A DNA stretch of 64,000 nucleotides. It comes from Tritrichomonas musculus (taxonomy: Eukaryota; Parabasalia; Tritrichomonadida; Tritrichomonadidae). A program made the translations under genes and the position numbers. Of this stretch, positions 20,001 to 30,247 are shown one piece after another; position 1 is the first letter of the stretch; every line of letters starts with the position of its first letter. Below the pieces are notes generated by a model. The model saw nothing but the letters and a program-made list of their open reading frames with translations. It made no database searches and was not told the origin of the DNA. The DNA is taken from positions 2,108,001 through 2,172,000 of the forward strand of contig JAPFFF010000027.1 of the NCBI GenBank assembly GCA_039105265.1, written 5' to 3'.

Positions 20001-22304
20001 AACTTCACAAAAGACACACTTTATGACTTATTTATTAGAAACAAGAAGAATACGATACATGAAGGTGCGCGTGATTTCTTAAAGAACATATCTATTCCTC
20101 TTTCTTATTATAGTTACACATACGATAAGTCCAAATATGAACCATGCGAGCTCTTTTATTATTCATGGGCCGATCACATTTTCAATGCACAAAAAAAGGA
20201 CAAAAGAACGAATGCAATAATCATGTTAAACTTGCAGAAAACTAACGCATCAGCTCCTTATTTACAATGCATTTATGCAGCTCTAAAACAAAACATGCTA
20301 GCACAAGATGATATCTCTAAAATTGCTCGTTACATTGCTACTTACTTCATTTCTGATCAACTTTCATTGCCACCAAAACAAGGCTTCAATGATTCAATGA
20401 AAATTGCATCTTGTTTGAATTATCAGCTGGTGAACGAAGCACTTCATGATCTCTTGTTCTCTGTTGATAATTTCAACCTGCTGAATCTCGCATTGAAGAG
20501 AAACGGAAATGAAGAAGAGGTCGATGATGACTTCCCAATGTTTGACGGCGATTCAATTGACTTTCGACCGTTTAATTCAACGCTTAAATCGATCGGTGTT
20601 GACTGTGGTGAAAATCCGATCGGACTGGTCAATTTAGGAGCAACTTGTTATATAAACGCTATTATCCAACAATTGTACAATATCGTCGACTTCAGAAATA
20701 AATTGAATGAAATCTGTCAAACCGGAAAAACCGACGAAAATTCAAAGATGATGATAGCTTTGAATGAGCTTTTTAACGAGCTTCAATATTCGTATCTGTC
20801 AGTGGCAAACCCGGCTCCTTTCATTGAAGCATTTGGAGGAATTGACGTTCGTATTCACGTTGATTGTTGCGAGTTCTTTCAACCGTTGATTGACCGATTA
20901 AACATTGAAATTTTCAATGGTAAATTCAAGAACATTATATCGGCAATTTCTGACGAAAAAAAGGCGGTTGAAACATATGACGACTTCACTGTTTTACAAC
21001 TCACAATCAAAGGAATATCGAACATCGAAGAGTCGCTTGAACACCTGTTTGAGGCCGAATATTTAACCGCCGATAACGGTTATATTTTTGACAAAAACGA
21101 AGGAAAAGTTGATGCGAAGAAAGCTTCTCAAATTCACTCATTGCCGAAGCATCTCGTCATCCAACTCGTTCGATTTGAATACAACCACCAGACGCAAGAG
21201 AGGGAGAAGATTTCCTCTTTCTTTCAATTCGGCGACTTTTTGAATATAAATGGTCAATATTTCACCTTAACCGGAATTATAATACATCTTGGATCGACAC
21301 CGGAGAGCGGCCACTACATATCGTACATTCGCAAGCCGAACAAAGACGATAGAACTTATTCAAATGACTGGTTTCAATGCAACGATAGCACCGTCACTTC
21401 CGTGTCACAAGATAACGCATTTGAAGACGGTTATGAAAACGGTTATATCCTCTTTTATACACAATCAAACAGTGACGTTTTGTCCGTTCCTCCTTCCAAA
21501 AGAATTCAGCAATTGAATCACGAAGCGGTTGCGTGCAGGATGATTCTTTCCTCTTCGTTTTCAAGCGCAATGCTCAGCTTGATCAGCTCGAACAGTCCCG
21601 AGAGATTCACTCTCGCTGCTATTTACTATTTCAAGTTTTTGAATATGTATAATAACCGCTCAAGTCAAGAACGGTTTTGTGACTTTATTCTCAAATTAAT
21701 ACATTCAGAAAAGTTCCACTTTTTCAATGAAATTGCGAACCTTTGGAATGTTCTCAAATTTGAGGACAATTTGTTGGTAGCTAAACATTCATGTGTCAGA
21801 AACTCAACCTGCCAAATTTTGAAAGAAGTCATTCAAAAAGTGGACTGCTTTGAAAACTTAAAAATTATGATCTTGAATGCTTATCCACAACTTTACAACC
21901 TGTTTTATACGTCTAATAAATTCTTTGAACTTGTCAATTTCGCGCTCCAGAATTATCACGACAACGTGATTCAAATCTTTTGTGAAAATGAAAACGAAAT
22001 CTATGAGAAACTGATTTCGTTCTTCATTAAAATTGTTAGAAAAAGAGATTCAATTGAATTTGAATGCTCTGAATTGCATGACTTCTTCTCAATTTTGTCG
22101 ATAATTAAAATTAGTGACGAGGCTGAGTCTTTTGTTTGTGAGAATATTGACGTCTTTGAAGCGTTCTTGAGGTCAGACACACCAGTCGAAGATATAGCCA
22201 ACTTCATTTTGTCAATGGAAAGAAGAAACGAAGTCGTTGAAAATTTGAATCAATTAGAAAACATGAGTGAAAAAATGACATTGCTTTTAAATCAAATTAA
22301 ATAA
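17052..22304 (+). CDS. Large ubiquitin carboxyl-terminal hydrolase (USP family, C19)
   Basis: A 1750-residue deubiquitinase that removes ubiquitin from protein substrates. The Cys box NLGATCYINAIIQQLYN places the nucleophile at Cys1199. The His box SGHYISYIRK gives His1421, followed by WFQCNDSTV with the usual Trp and Asp. Between them lie LVIQLVRFEYNH and the finger region. The catalytic domain spans about 1190-1460, flanked by a long helical N-terminal region (1-1180) and a helical tail. This is the layout of very large USPs such as the USP9X/USP34 group; the precise orthologue is not clear. The codon mix is less AT-rich than neighbouring genes in the central part. It is intact, with no frameshift over 5.2 kb. 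Confidence 0.93.
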   Translation: MAVADPETDINLWISIVSQSIQIPTQLFNCKEQLERVFSDILEDENYFTTKYHVKTENFYYSMYKEVLTPLLNLNEIRETKEIDINLLLSELLINFLKLSTTFLNNDDENLRNMLLLLFHQDNNLYQLNSDFYRTICEHFLYLGFFADFLRYIENIVKMPNTLNSAPNNIEDETQTEQAKELTRMMKKLPFLTKIEIKLTSYLTDEPDFEYRTFCYKLIDPLFVFSRFSSDSIAYDVFTAVMNESDSLDIEIIKRWLSIFENYLMMNSFSLIHFAVRAMHHLICNEACKTMLVSLLKGGDEFHNLVDLFLNVQIRLEFANFLKVILSFFVEHGIIDIGKLSPIWEKRKTIHVSVRSCFYMIFEEISITVSTDEIERFTIMILSNAQLSKEWLDFIINCANNLNKRKSDISQYVDILRRISESDLNEFSEIAENGLSKLFVRSFDSNNFFTFIDEISNKIDQGKETDKDIEMLYQSLTKFIGTKVNFEQYSKPFLMRIISIFNRHNINMMEEIIRLLISDTFGCRIDQLLIRKLLTFASNEKICQNIYSFLSELCLALNHVTIDLLLQEMMSNRCPINFHFYKTIKSIILNLNNGGTEIHSFPFVKEEVLWYFCFIKSKQILRFQHFLSRLYMRNATSDEEMIESFLTNWTNGFKQYYYKNEDEDYRSEIVEQFFDFLNIFVKKIEYFIYTPIKYHFSDYKTNNVQVMIDSFDGEIYDYYSKPFYFDQRRSVSSLIQLIKIKFNLKEDIQICYGNNSLFNRNSFEDEVGKENINNAKNKNQILLIDVQTNFESNSKKKPLYVRQDRMIFPSRLIIDKLQGLTDFIFESKNYHKILYNLPTFNETIAQVKKLTKDNFQKFFPYDNSIKFRYNFESFLDFYSKKRYDLRSSSKGQNDDDIFHNTFIRKSGIIDYFISCGLSLNDENLVKMILIFLRDYSNANKDILDNEILKEQLLNMIQQYLEDEESISQSVITIIFTFNFRSIPNFTKDTLYDLFIRNKKNTIHEGARDFLKNISIPLSYYSYTYDKSKYEPCELFYYSWADHIFNAQKKDKRTNAIIMLNLQKTNASAPYLQCIYAALKQNMLAQDDISKIARYIATYFISDQLSLPPKQGFNDSMKIASCLNYQLVNEALHDLLFSVDNFNLLNLALKRNGNEEEVDDDFPMFDGDSIDFRPFNSTLKSIGVDCGENPIGLVNLGATCYINAIIQQLYNIVDFRNKLNEICQTGKTDENSKMMIALNELFNELQYSYLSVANPAPFIEAFGGIDVRIHVDCCEFFQPLIDRLNIEIFNGKFKNIISAISDEKKAVETYDDFTVLQLTIKGISNIEESLEHLFEAEYLTADNGYIFDKNEGKVDAKKASQIHSLPKHLVIQLVRFEYNHQTQEREKISSFFQFGDFLNINGQYFTLTGIIIHLGSTPESGHYISYIRKPNKDDRTYSNDWFQCNDSTVTSVSQDNAFEDGYENGYILFYTQSNSDVLSVPPSKRIQQLNHEAVACRMILSSSFSSAMLSLISSNSPERFTLAAIYYFKFLNMYNNRSSQERFCDFILKLIHSEKFHFFNEIANLWNVLKFEDNLLVAKHSCVRNSTCQILKEVIQKVDCFENLKIMILNAYPQLYNLFYTSNKFFELVNFALQNYHDNVIQIFCENENEIYEKLISFFIKIVRKRDSIEFECSELHDFFSILSIIKISDEAESFVCENIDVFEAFLRSDTPVEDIANFILSMERRNEVVENLNQLENMSEKMTLLLNQIK

Positions 22305-22406
22305 ATAAAAATTTATTATATTTGTCAAAGTATTTTTATTTTTTTAATACATATTATAAATTGGACCTCTCAAAATAAAATAAACTTTTGAAAATTTTGA
22401 ATGCTC

Positions 22407-23095
22407 TTAACAATTTTCAGAGGCCCATTTTAATACCATTTCTTTGGCTTTTGGATGACCTAAATCTGCTGCTTTTTTAATTAATACCTTTCCTTTGATA
22501 GTATCTTTTTCAACCCCGCTGCCTCCCAAATAACAAAGACCTAAATTGTATGATGCATATGAACATCCTATTTTATCAGCTTTTTGATAAAGTTCAATGG
22601 CTTTGGTTATGTTTTGTTCAACACCCTTGCCATTAAAATAACAACTACCTAAATTATTCATACTTGTTGGATTTCCGAAATCAGCTGCTTTTTTATAATA
22701 TTCAACCGCTTTTTCATAACTTTGTTCAACACCTTGTCCGTGCTCATATCTATAGCCTAAATTATTTAAGTCTGGCACGTATCCAAGGTCGGCTGCTCTT
22801 TGATAATATGCAAATGCTTTTGAATTGTCTTGTTCAACACCAATTCCTTTTTCATACTTCTCACCCAAGTTGTGCAATGCTGGTGGATTTTCCAAATCAG
22901 CTGCTTTTTGATAGAATTCAATTGCTTTGAAATATTAAGTTCAACACCATTTCCGTTTTCATACATAGAGCCTAAATTGTACAGTGCTGTTGGATCTTCC
23001 AAATCTGCTGCTTTCTTATAATATTCAATTGCTTTTGATATATTTCGTTCAACTCCTTTTCCTTTTTGGTACATGTAACCTAAATTATATAATAT
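22407..23095 (-). pseudogene. Sel1-repeat protein, frameshifted and lacking its 5' end
   Basis: At least six Sel1 repeats of about 36 residues are readable on the minus strand (consensus AIEYYKKAADLGxPxAxxNLGxxYExGxGVEQN). Frame 22407-22895 ends the protein (ALKWASENC-like end). The upstream repeats lie in another frame up to 23074. One T missing from a T run at about 22927 explains the change of frame. Upstream of 23095 the repeat stops at a TAA and no start with initiator is found. Sel1 proteins are solenoid scaffolds and are numerous in Tritrichomonas. It could be a recent pseudogene, or a sequencing slip in the T run plus a missing 5' part. Confidence 0.75.
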
Positions 23096-23446
23096 TATTT
23101 AGCCATTATTGTGTAATTAGTAAAACTTCCCATTACTACAGCATATAATATAATATTTTATTTTATAGATTTATTGCTATTTTTTAATACTACGCTTTCT
23201 TAATTTAATTTTATCTTTATTTTTCTTAATCATCAAAATGCTAACGAGATAAGTGTTATTTTGTATTTATTTTTAGATATCTAAAAATGCTGTTCAAAAG
23301 TCGGCCCACCTTTCAACTATAATTGGCCTTGGTGGCGGTTATTTTATAACGTATTGATACAAAAAAGGGAACTTTTTTATTCAATTTTGGTTTGAGTTTT
23401 GAACCAATTCAAATTTATTATTTTCAATATTTTATATTAAAATTGA
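23096..23446. other. Spacer
   Basis: No gene. A slightly GC-richer patch at 23300-23345 (GTCGGCCCACC, GGCCTTGGTGGCGG) stands out but cannot be assigned. Confidence 0.3.
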
Positions 23447-23454
23447 ATTAAAAT

Positions 23455-24413
23455 AGATGGGTCCCGACTCAATATGCTGGGACTTTTTGGGACTTAATAG
23501 GATTTTTATTTAATCATATTATGATATGTTTAATTATATAAGATTATCTTTAATTACACCGATACGATAATTAAATATTTATTTGTATTTAAAGATAATC
23601 ATATTTTAATCTAAAAATATAAAATTGAAAGGAATATCATTCAAAATTTTGAGAGAAATTTAGTATTTATCATTCTATTTGAAACTTCTAAAAACTCATT
23701 TAAAACTAATTAACAATATTATAATTGCTCTAATTGTCTGGAAATAAATGGATTTTGAGTATTTTTTTCGAAACATCAAAATGAATTATTATATTTAGTC
23801 CATTTTACTTAAATTTTCTACATTAAATATGAAAATTAAAAATTATTTGTATTGATATTTTATTATTATGCATTTTTAAAGTGAAATCTTCTTTTTTTTT
23901 GGAGGTTTTCGTATATGGAATAAACTTTATAATTAACTTTTTGAGAATATTATTTCCAAAAAAAAATAAAGTTTATATCTTAAAATTAAATCGCTATAAT
24001 TTAGTATAAATGAATTAATTATATTATATTAAAGAATTAAATACTTTTAAAATTATCAAACATATAAATATATCCAAGATTCAAAGAGAAAAAACAAAAA
24101 CAAATTTCTCCCATTTTTTGATATATTAAACATTTATCTCGGTTATTAAACAATATTTCGAATATTTAATAAATAAATAAGTTGTTAAATTTATATGTTG
24201 TTTTATATTATATATATAATCTGAAAATGATAAATTTTTAAATGAATAGATAAATGCATTATATCTTTCTTTTTACATAAATGATCGATTAAAATATAAA
24301 GAAATATATAACTATTTTATTCTTTAAATATGTTTATTAAAAAAATGAAAATATAGTAAGATAGATTTATTTTAAAATAAAAAAAATACGTTATTTCAAG
24401 TCGGAACCCATCT
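23455..24413. mobile_element. hAT-like non-autonomous element, 959 bp
   Basis: Inverted ends AGATGGGTCCCGACT and AGATGGGTTCCGACT (14 of 15 match) are flanked by the octamer ATTAAAAT on both sides (23447-23454, 24414-24421). The interior is non-coding and AT-rich. Near the right end ATACGTTATTT is shared with the element at 34479-35856. Confidence 0.75.
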
Positions 24414-24421
24414 ATTAAAAT

Positions 24422-24934
24422 AAAATTTTACTAACTAGTTCAAAAAGAGTGTAATTAACAGGCAAAATATATGGATATTCTATTTGAAAATGACGTAAAT
24501 CAATAAGGGGAGCATTTATTTGAAATAATTTTGCCGAGTTGAGTATGCTTTTGAAATATTTATACTGAATACTGGAAATGTCAAGCAAAAATCATAAAAA
24601 TCAAAGAAGTATAATTGTGTATGGGCAAAAATCCAAGTGTAACTTCTAATTGCAAGATTGTTTATCAATAATAAATTATAATTTATGAACCTTTAATTTG
24701 GCACCAAAAGCAATAAAAGACACAGTCGAATTAAGTTATTGGCGAAATCTTATGAAAATGTCTGCATACTGAATTGATCCTTGATCAATTAATGAAAAAT
24801 CAAAAATTAAAGATTAATTTGAAAAGAAATAACAAAGCTTATTAAAATTGAAATAAATATTTTTTTTTGTCAAATAAATTGAGAGAAAAAATAATGGGCT
24901 GACATTTGAATTTAAGTTTAAATAAAGTACTTTA
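24422..24934. other. AT-rich spacer
   Basis: No gene or element recognised. CTGAATTGATCCTTGATCAATTAATG near 24770 holds the small palindrome TTGATCAA. Confidence 0.3.
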
Positions 24935-25015
24935 TTTTTTGAATTAAATAATTTATTTTTTTGAATTAAACACTTTATTGTTTGAATAAACACTTAATCT
25001 TTTGAATTAAAAAAT
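24935..25015 (+). repeat. Degenerate ~21-bp tandem repeat at promoter
   Basis: Four imperfect copies of TTTTGAATTAAACACTTTA run directly into the initiator of the protease-like gene. Confidence 0.7.
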
Positions 25016-25023
25016 TCATTTTT
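25016..25023 (+). promoter_or_regulatory. Initiator of caspase/legumain-like gene
   Basis: TCATTTTT, with its A at 25018, lies 9 bases before the ATG, a typical spacing for trichomonad initiators. Confidence 0.55.
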
Positions 25024-25026
25024 AAA

Positions 25027-28000
25027 ATGAAAACATCTATTTATTTCATTATTGGTTATCCTCCTAATGAACTTTTCGATTCAAGTCGAATTGGAAGTTA
25101 TTTCCCTATTTCTAACTCATTGTTACTCAGCTCTATATCTAAACTATTTTTTGATATACCTGACCAAGATTTTACAATTTTCGGTCTTGGCCAAAAAAAA
25201 GATTACACGCTATTGCAGCATACTAATAATAAAGCTTATTGCCAACTTGGAAATAACAAAGACGAATTCTTTTATATAAGTCCTGATAAGAATATAAAAT
25301 TTAATTTATTTTTAGATATAGAGATGCTTTTTAATGGTCTATTTTCTAAGATAGCTGCAGATCAAGCACAAAATATACTTATTATTCTTCAAGATCATGG
25401 ATCGATTTATCAATTCAATGATTACCCATATATTCAATTATTATTTCAAATTTCCAAAGCTAAAAAAAATTTTTTGATTTACGATGACAGTTGTCATAGT
25501 GGTAGTTTAATTGATATGTTTGAAAAAAACAGAGAACTTTTTTTATTCTTTCAAAAAAATGAAAATTATAATAATAATTTTATTAAAAGATCGGCTATAC
25601 CGATTTTATATTATTTTGCTTGGCTTCAATCTTATATGATAGAAACTTTGAATGATGATATTTCTATATTTTTCGATGAGTTTATAGATTTTTTATCAAA
25701 TATTCCTGTAAAAACTAATTTATTTGAATACCCTTTTTACCAAATTATTAAAGAAATATTAAATTCATGTCAAAACCAAAACCAAGAGGAACCGGCAAAA
25801 GATATTTATACAATAATTAATAATGATTTTTTTGACAAACTTAAAAAGGATACAAAATTCGATATTTCATCAAGTATTGATAGAATTAAATCAAACAAAT
25901 ATAATGATTTGGATTCTTTTCTATCATTTTTAAATAAAAATCATATAACTAAGTTGTACAATTTAATGATGATTAAATCTTACTATGAATTCGTGTATGA
26001 TAAACCTTTGATAACCCAATTTAATTTATTTTCAAAAGAAAATTACAAGATGTTTTTAGATGTCAAGAAAGTTGCTTTTAAAATAGAAGAAAAAGCATCT
26101 AATAATAAAACTGAAAAGACTGAACGATTGAATAATTTAAAAAAATTTTTTTATCAATACATCAAAGATGACCCGCCATTATTCTTTTTTGATTTTAACT
26201 CAAATTTAGAAATTATTACAAGTACTAGCCTTGAAAAAATATCACTTAGTTATTCTTCTATTTCTGTTAATTCCATAACCAAAGTTTTCCCCAATACACC
26301 AGGTTTTGCTTATTTTATTCAAAAATCTTTCTTTAATTATGAAGAACATGTATTTGAATTTATTGATTTTGAAAAACACATTTATGGAGATCAAAGGAAA
26401 AAAAAGCGCATTCTATTCCCTAGTTATACTTATAGAAATTTTAAGAAACCACCTAGTTTGATAAAACTTTATCTTCTTCCTCCACAGCATTTGACTTATC
26501 CATATGAAGAAAAGTCGGCTTTCAATTTTCAGCCTTCTTTATCTTTACCTAATAGAATTGCTGCTGTTAGATTTTTAACTTATTTCGTAAAAGAATATCT
26601 TTCAAATATTCAAAAAACGGAATATTTCCCAAAGCTCAACTTTTCTTGTGGTTTCTCTAGAATTCCTTCAGATTTGTTAATTAATTTCATTTCACTTTCG
26701 ATTTTACCAAGTTCTGATGCTTTTCCTTCTGATTTAGAACTCTATAATGAATCTTTTTTAAGCGTTATAAAATTTGCAAATTTAATCTTCCAAACTAGTT
26801 CAGCAATGACTTCAATTAATAAGCAACCAAAGCAATTTTCTATCAATAAAGATCGCTTTGAGTTTACGACATTTTTTTCTGTTGTCCTCTCCTCAAAAAT
26901 AAGATACACATTTGCAAAAAATTTGCTTTTAATTTTAAATCAACAATCGGATTTTCACAAATCCATTCATTTGTTTTCTAGCATAGAATTAGAGTATACC
27001 AAACAATTCTTAGAATCAGAGAATTTAGATGTATGTACAGATGGTTCAGCTGAATCAACAAAACAATTTTTAGACCAACTTTTTTCGGAAAGTTTAATTA
27101 AAAAATATTATAGTATTACGCCGCCAAAAAAACAGAAATCAAAAAAATTAAAAAAATCACCTAAATTCATTCTTCAAAAAATGTTTCTTGATTTAGAATC
27201 TTCTATTTTAAATATTTTGCCTAGCGATGCTTTTGTGTTTTCTATAATTTATTCATATTTATTATTAAAATATCATAAAGATTATGATAAAAATCCTCCA
27301 ATTAAAGAAGATATTCAGAACATAAATATAACTCTTTTCCAATTGTTCGATGAAATAAGAATCAAGAAAATTATAGAAAAAATTAAAACATTCAATTTTT
27401 TGATAGATATTCTACAATTTTGTAATAATTATATTTCCAAATCTCTCCAGAAAACTTTCGACTTTTTAGAATACTTTTATCAAACTTATTATTATGTTAG
27501 CTTTTGCAAAGTATCCAATCAATATAATAGTGTACCAAATTTGTTCAATAATTTTCAGAAAATTATTCCAAATAATTCAGATCAAAAAGGCTTCTTTGAT
27601 TCATTAACTACAAAATTAAAACCTTTTCCTCTGTTTTGTTTGCCATTTATCTTATTTTGTCAAAACACTTATAATTCTTATGAAAAAAATCTAGAGTTTT
27701 TCTTTTCCACAAAAGAAATTAAAGATTTTCCTGACTCGATTTCTTTGTTTGAGTCAAATTTTTTTTATTCACAACAATTTCGAATTCATCTTTCTAATTT
27801 ATCTCTTTACTCAGAACTTAAAAAATCTGTTATAGACAATATTAAAATATTGAATACATTCTTAGATGCTAATAATGACGAATTTTCTGATTTAATGTCA
27901 CAGTCATTTTTCAAGAATCCTTTCCCTACTTCAAAATCTTTTGAATTTATTTGCGAAGAAAGTACAAAATTTAATGTAATTGAATTTTTACTTTCTCATG

Positions 28001-29103
28001 ATAATACTAATATCAAAACACATATAAAACAATCAATATCTTCTTTTATTAAAGAATTTATATCTACTACTAATCAATTTTTACAATTTGGTCTTGAAGA
28101 AATAGTAGAATTAGATTACACATCATGCACTCATGTTGATGATTTTCAATTATTCTTTTGTACTGATAAAGAAAACAAAGTTTATATTGAATCCATATCA
28201 AACAATATAGCGAATCTAATAAATATTCTTTCTATCTCTAATTCAAAACCTAACTTAACTAATTTTATCAAAAAAGATATTGTTAACCTTGCCTATTCTA
28301 TATTAATAGCAAGATTCAACAACAAAGTTGAAATCGAACCTATTGTTAAACTTATATCAAATTATGAAGATTTCGGGTTTAGTCAAAGGGATTGGATTGA
28401 CCCGAGTAATAGAGAATTCATGGCATTATGTTCAGCTGTTCAATTTTACCCAAGATCTTGTGTAGATAAAAAAGAAGAGATGGAGGAGGAAGAGGAAGAA
28501 GAGGAAGAAGTGAGAAGAAAAAGAAGGAAGAGGAAGAAAAGGTTGGAAGATGATGAAGAAGAAGATTATTATTATTATTATTATTCTCCACCCATTTCTG
28601 CATCTAATTCTCCAATAAAAATAATAAGAAATTATCGTAACGAATTTAGTGGAGATAATAATAATGTCAATGCACCACCATCAATTCGAGAACCAACATA
28701 TGTAAGTTTAATTGATGAAGCTCTTAATATTTCTGCAACAGAAATTTATAATTTAAATGAAAAATATGATATACGACGTAAAAATTGGAAAGAAATAATA
28801 TGGAGCATTTTTTATGATTTTTTTAATAAGAAATTGAAAGAAATAAATCTCAATTTTGATATAAATAACGATTATTCACAAGGATTTTCTGGTATCGATT
28901 GTTTAAATACTGAAAATTCTATAATAATGAACTATTTCCCTCAACTTAATTATGTGAAAGATCTTCATGAAAAAAATATATGCATTGGCTGTTTTATTTG
29001 CCTTCACAAAGAAAATGAATCCGAAATCAAATCTGCGTATCTGTATGCTATTATGTCAAGTTATGCGTTTCTTAGAATTTATTATACGTTTGATATCTTT
29101 TAA
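25027..29103 (+). CDS. Large protein with N-terminal clan-CD (caspase/legumain-like) peptidase domain
   Basis: A 1358-residue protein. Near the N-terminus the pattern of clan-CD cysteine peptidases is clear: strand NILIILQ then DHGS (His124), and strand NFLIYD then DSCHSG (Cys156). This is the His-Cys dyad of C13/C14 enzymes, with the YPYIQLLFQI helix between. The remaining ~1100 residues are helical, Phe/Lys/Asn-rich and unrecognised. Residues 1150-1190 form a low-complexity acidic-basic-tyrosine stretch (EEEEEEEEE, RRKRRKRKK, YYYYYY). There is no signal peptide or membrane span. Very large proteins with this head occur in trichomonads; whether they cleave anything is not known. C13 versus C14 cannot be decided by eye. 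Confidence 0.75.
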   Translation: MKTSIYFIIGYPPNELFDSSRIGSYFPISNSLLLSSISKLFFDIPDQDFTIFGLGQKKDYTLLQHTNNKAYCQLGNNKDEFFYISPDKNIKFNLFLDIEMLFNGLFSKIAADQAQNILIILQDHGSIYQFNDYPYIQLLFQISKAKKNFLIYDDSCHSGSLIDMFEKNRELFLFFQKNENYNNNFIKRSAIPILYYFAWLQSYMIETLNDDISIFFDEFIDFLSNIPVKTNLFEYPFYQIIKEILNSCQNQNQEEPAKDIYTIINNDFFDKLKKDTKFDISSSIDRIKSNKYNDLDSFLSFLNKNHITKLYNLMMIKSYYEFVYDKPLITQFNLFSKENYKMFLDVKKVAFKIEEKASNNKTEKTERLNNLKKFFYQYIKDDPPLFFFDFNSNLEIITSTSLEKISLSYSSISVNSITKVFPNTPGFAYFIQKSFFNYEEHVFEFIDFEKHIYGDQRKKKRILFPSYTYRNFKKPPSLIKLYLLPPQHLTYPYEEKSAFNFQPSLSLPNRIAAVRFLTYFVKEYLSNIQKTEYFPKLNFSCGFSRIPSDLLINFISLSILPSSDAFPSDLELYNESFLSVIKFANLIFQTSSAMTSINKQPKQFSINKDRFEFTTFFSVVLSSKIRYTFAKNLLLILNQQSDFHKSIHLFSSIELEYTKQFLESENLDVCTDGSAESTKQFLDQLFSESLIKKYYSITPPKKQKSKKLKKSPKFILQKMFLDLESSILNILPSDAFVFSIIYSYLLLKYHKDYDKNPPIKEDIQNINITLFQLFDEIRIKKIIEKIKTFNFLIDILQFCNNYISKSLQKTFDFLEYFYQTYYYVSFCKVSNQYNSVPNLFNNFQKIIPNNSDQKGFFDSLTTKLKPFPLFCLPFILFCQNTYNSYEKNLEFFFSTKEIKDFPDSISLFESNFFYSQQFRIHLSNLSLYSELKKSVIDNIKILNTFLDANNDEFSDLMSQSFFKNPFPTSKSFEFICEESTKFNVIEFLLSHDNTNIKTHIKQSISSFIKEFISTTNQFLQFGLEEIVELDYTSCTHVDDFQLFFCTDKENKVYIESISNNIANLINILSISNSKPNLTNFIKKDIVNLAYSILIARFNNKVEIEPIVKLISNYEDFGFSQRDWIDPSNREFMALCSAVQFYPRSCVDKKEEMEEEEEEEEEVRRKRRKRKKRLEDDEEEDYYYYYYSPPISASNSPIKIIRNYRNEFSGDNNNVNAPPSIREPTYVSLIDEALNISATEIYNLNEKYDIRRKNWKEIIWSIFYDFFNKKLKEINLNFDINNDYSQGFSGIDCLNTENSIIMNYFPQLNYVKDLHEKNICIGCFICLHKENESEIKSAYLYAIMSSYAFLRIYYTFDIF

Positions 29104-29712
29104 CATTTATCAAAAAATGATTTACGAATGGGCTTTTAAATAAAAATTTCTTTAAATTTGTTATTGATGCTTGTTCATTAGTGTTTGTTATTGATTTATC
29201 AACTTATATTTAAATATTCACATAATAATTCTTATTATTATTGGTTGATTACGGATTTACTATAATAAAATTATAAATAAGGTATGATTTTTTTAATATC
29301 ATTGACAATTATTAAAATATAAAATAAATGTTTAATCATCTTATATAATATGAATGATATTTCTGTATTATGACTCATGAAAAATGAATAGAATCATGAT
29401 ACAATTTCTTTTATAATTGTGAAAATTTGATTAATTGGCATATGAACTTTTTTAAAAAAATTTTTCAGAGAATCTGACAAATTTAAATCAGAAACAGCTA
29501 TAGAATTTTTTAAAATATTATTATATATGAATTTACTTTTATTGATAAATAAAATTCACCAATTTCATATAAATATATTAAGTGAAAATAAAGATAATAC
29601 AATTTTTCCAATTTAAAAAAAAAAAATAAACTAGACGCTGTCACGAAATGACCAAAAAATAATAGAAATTTAAACTATAATTTTTCAAGAAAAATGGCCT
29701 AGAGCACCACTC
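29104..29712. other. AT-rich spacer
   Basis: No gene or clear repeat. A short A run at 29620-29630. Confidence 0.4.
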
Positions 29713-30152
29713 CATTTGCTGTAGATTATGGAAGCTACTTTTTCAATTAAAATAAAAAAAACGAATATGACAAAAAAATTATGAGAAATTAATTTTTTAT
29801 TTATTTTCATATTATATTTGCTTTTCTAATGCTAGTGATTTGGGAATCTACATCAAAGTGTCTTATATAAGCTTCTCTTTTCCATCAACAATGTTTTTTC
29901 CTCTTTGGATCGCAAAATCCTGATATTGATATCTGATGAGCACCGCCTCGACGTAACAAATGCCAAGAATAATGGCTATGATCAAATCCAATTTACTCAA
30001 CAGTTGCTTTTAAATGGTTTAAAAGTGTATCTCCTGAAGTTTCGACAATTAAATTTGAAAATAAATAAAAAATTAATTTCTCAGAATTTTTTTTGTCATA
30101 TCCGTTTTTTAATATTTTAATTGAAAAAGTAGCTTCTAATCTACAGCAAATG
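29713..30152. mobile_element. Inverted-repeat element with non-repeat insert, 440 bp
   Basis: The ends are inverted copies of about 97 bp: 29713-29809 against 30056-30152, beginning CATTTGCTGTAGATTA. The central 245 bases are less AT-rich and open on the plus strand (DEHRLDVTNAKNNGYDQIQF), unlike the ends. This looks like a captured piece of host DNA. A target duplication could not be fixed. Confidence 0.6.
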
Positions 30153-30186
30153 AAGAGGCGCATTCAAAAAGTGAAATTGAAAAGAA

Positions 30187-30247
30187 TTCCAGTTTGTCGA
30201 ACCTACTTTTTGAGCTTCGCTCAAAAAGTAGGTTCCACAAACTGGAA
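30187..30247. repeat. Dumbbell hairpin unit C
   Basis: Outer arms TTCCAGTTTGT (30187-30197) and ACAAACTGGAA (30237-30247), 2-base spacers CG and CC, and an inner 16-bp stem AACCTACTTTTTGAGC / GCTCAAAAAGTAGGTT with loop TTC. Same architecture as units A and B at 10.6 kb. Confidence 0.9.

Noticed and set aside
28418-28603. Minus-strand frame opposite the acidic stretch of the protease-like gene
   Set aside because: Shadow of the Glu/Arg low-complexity run.
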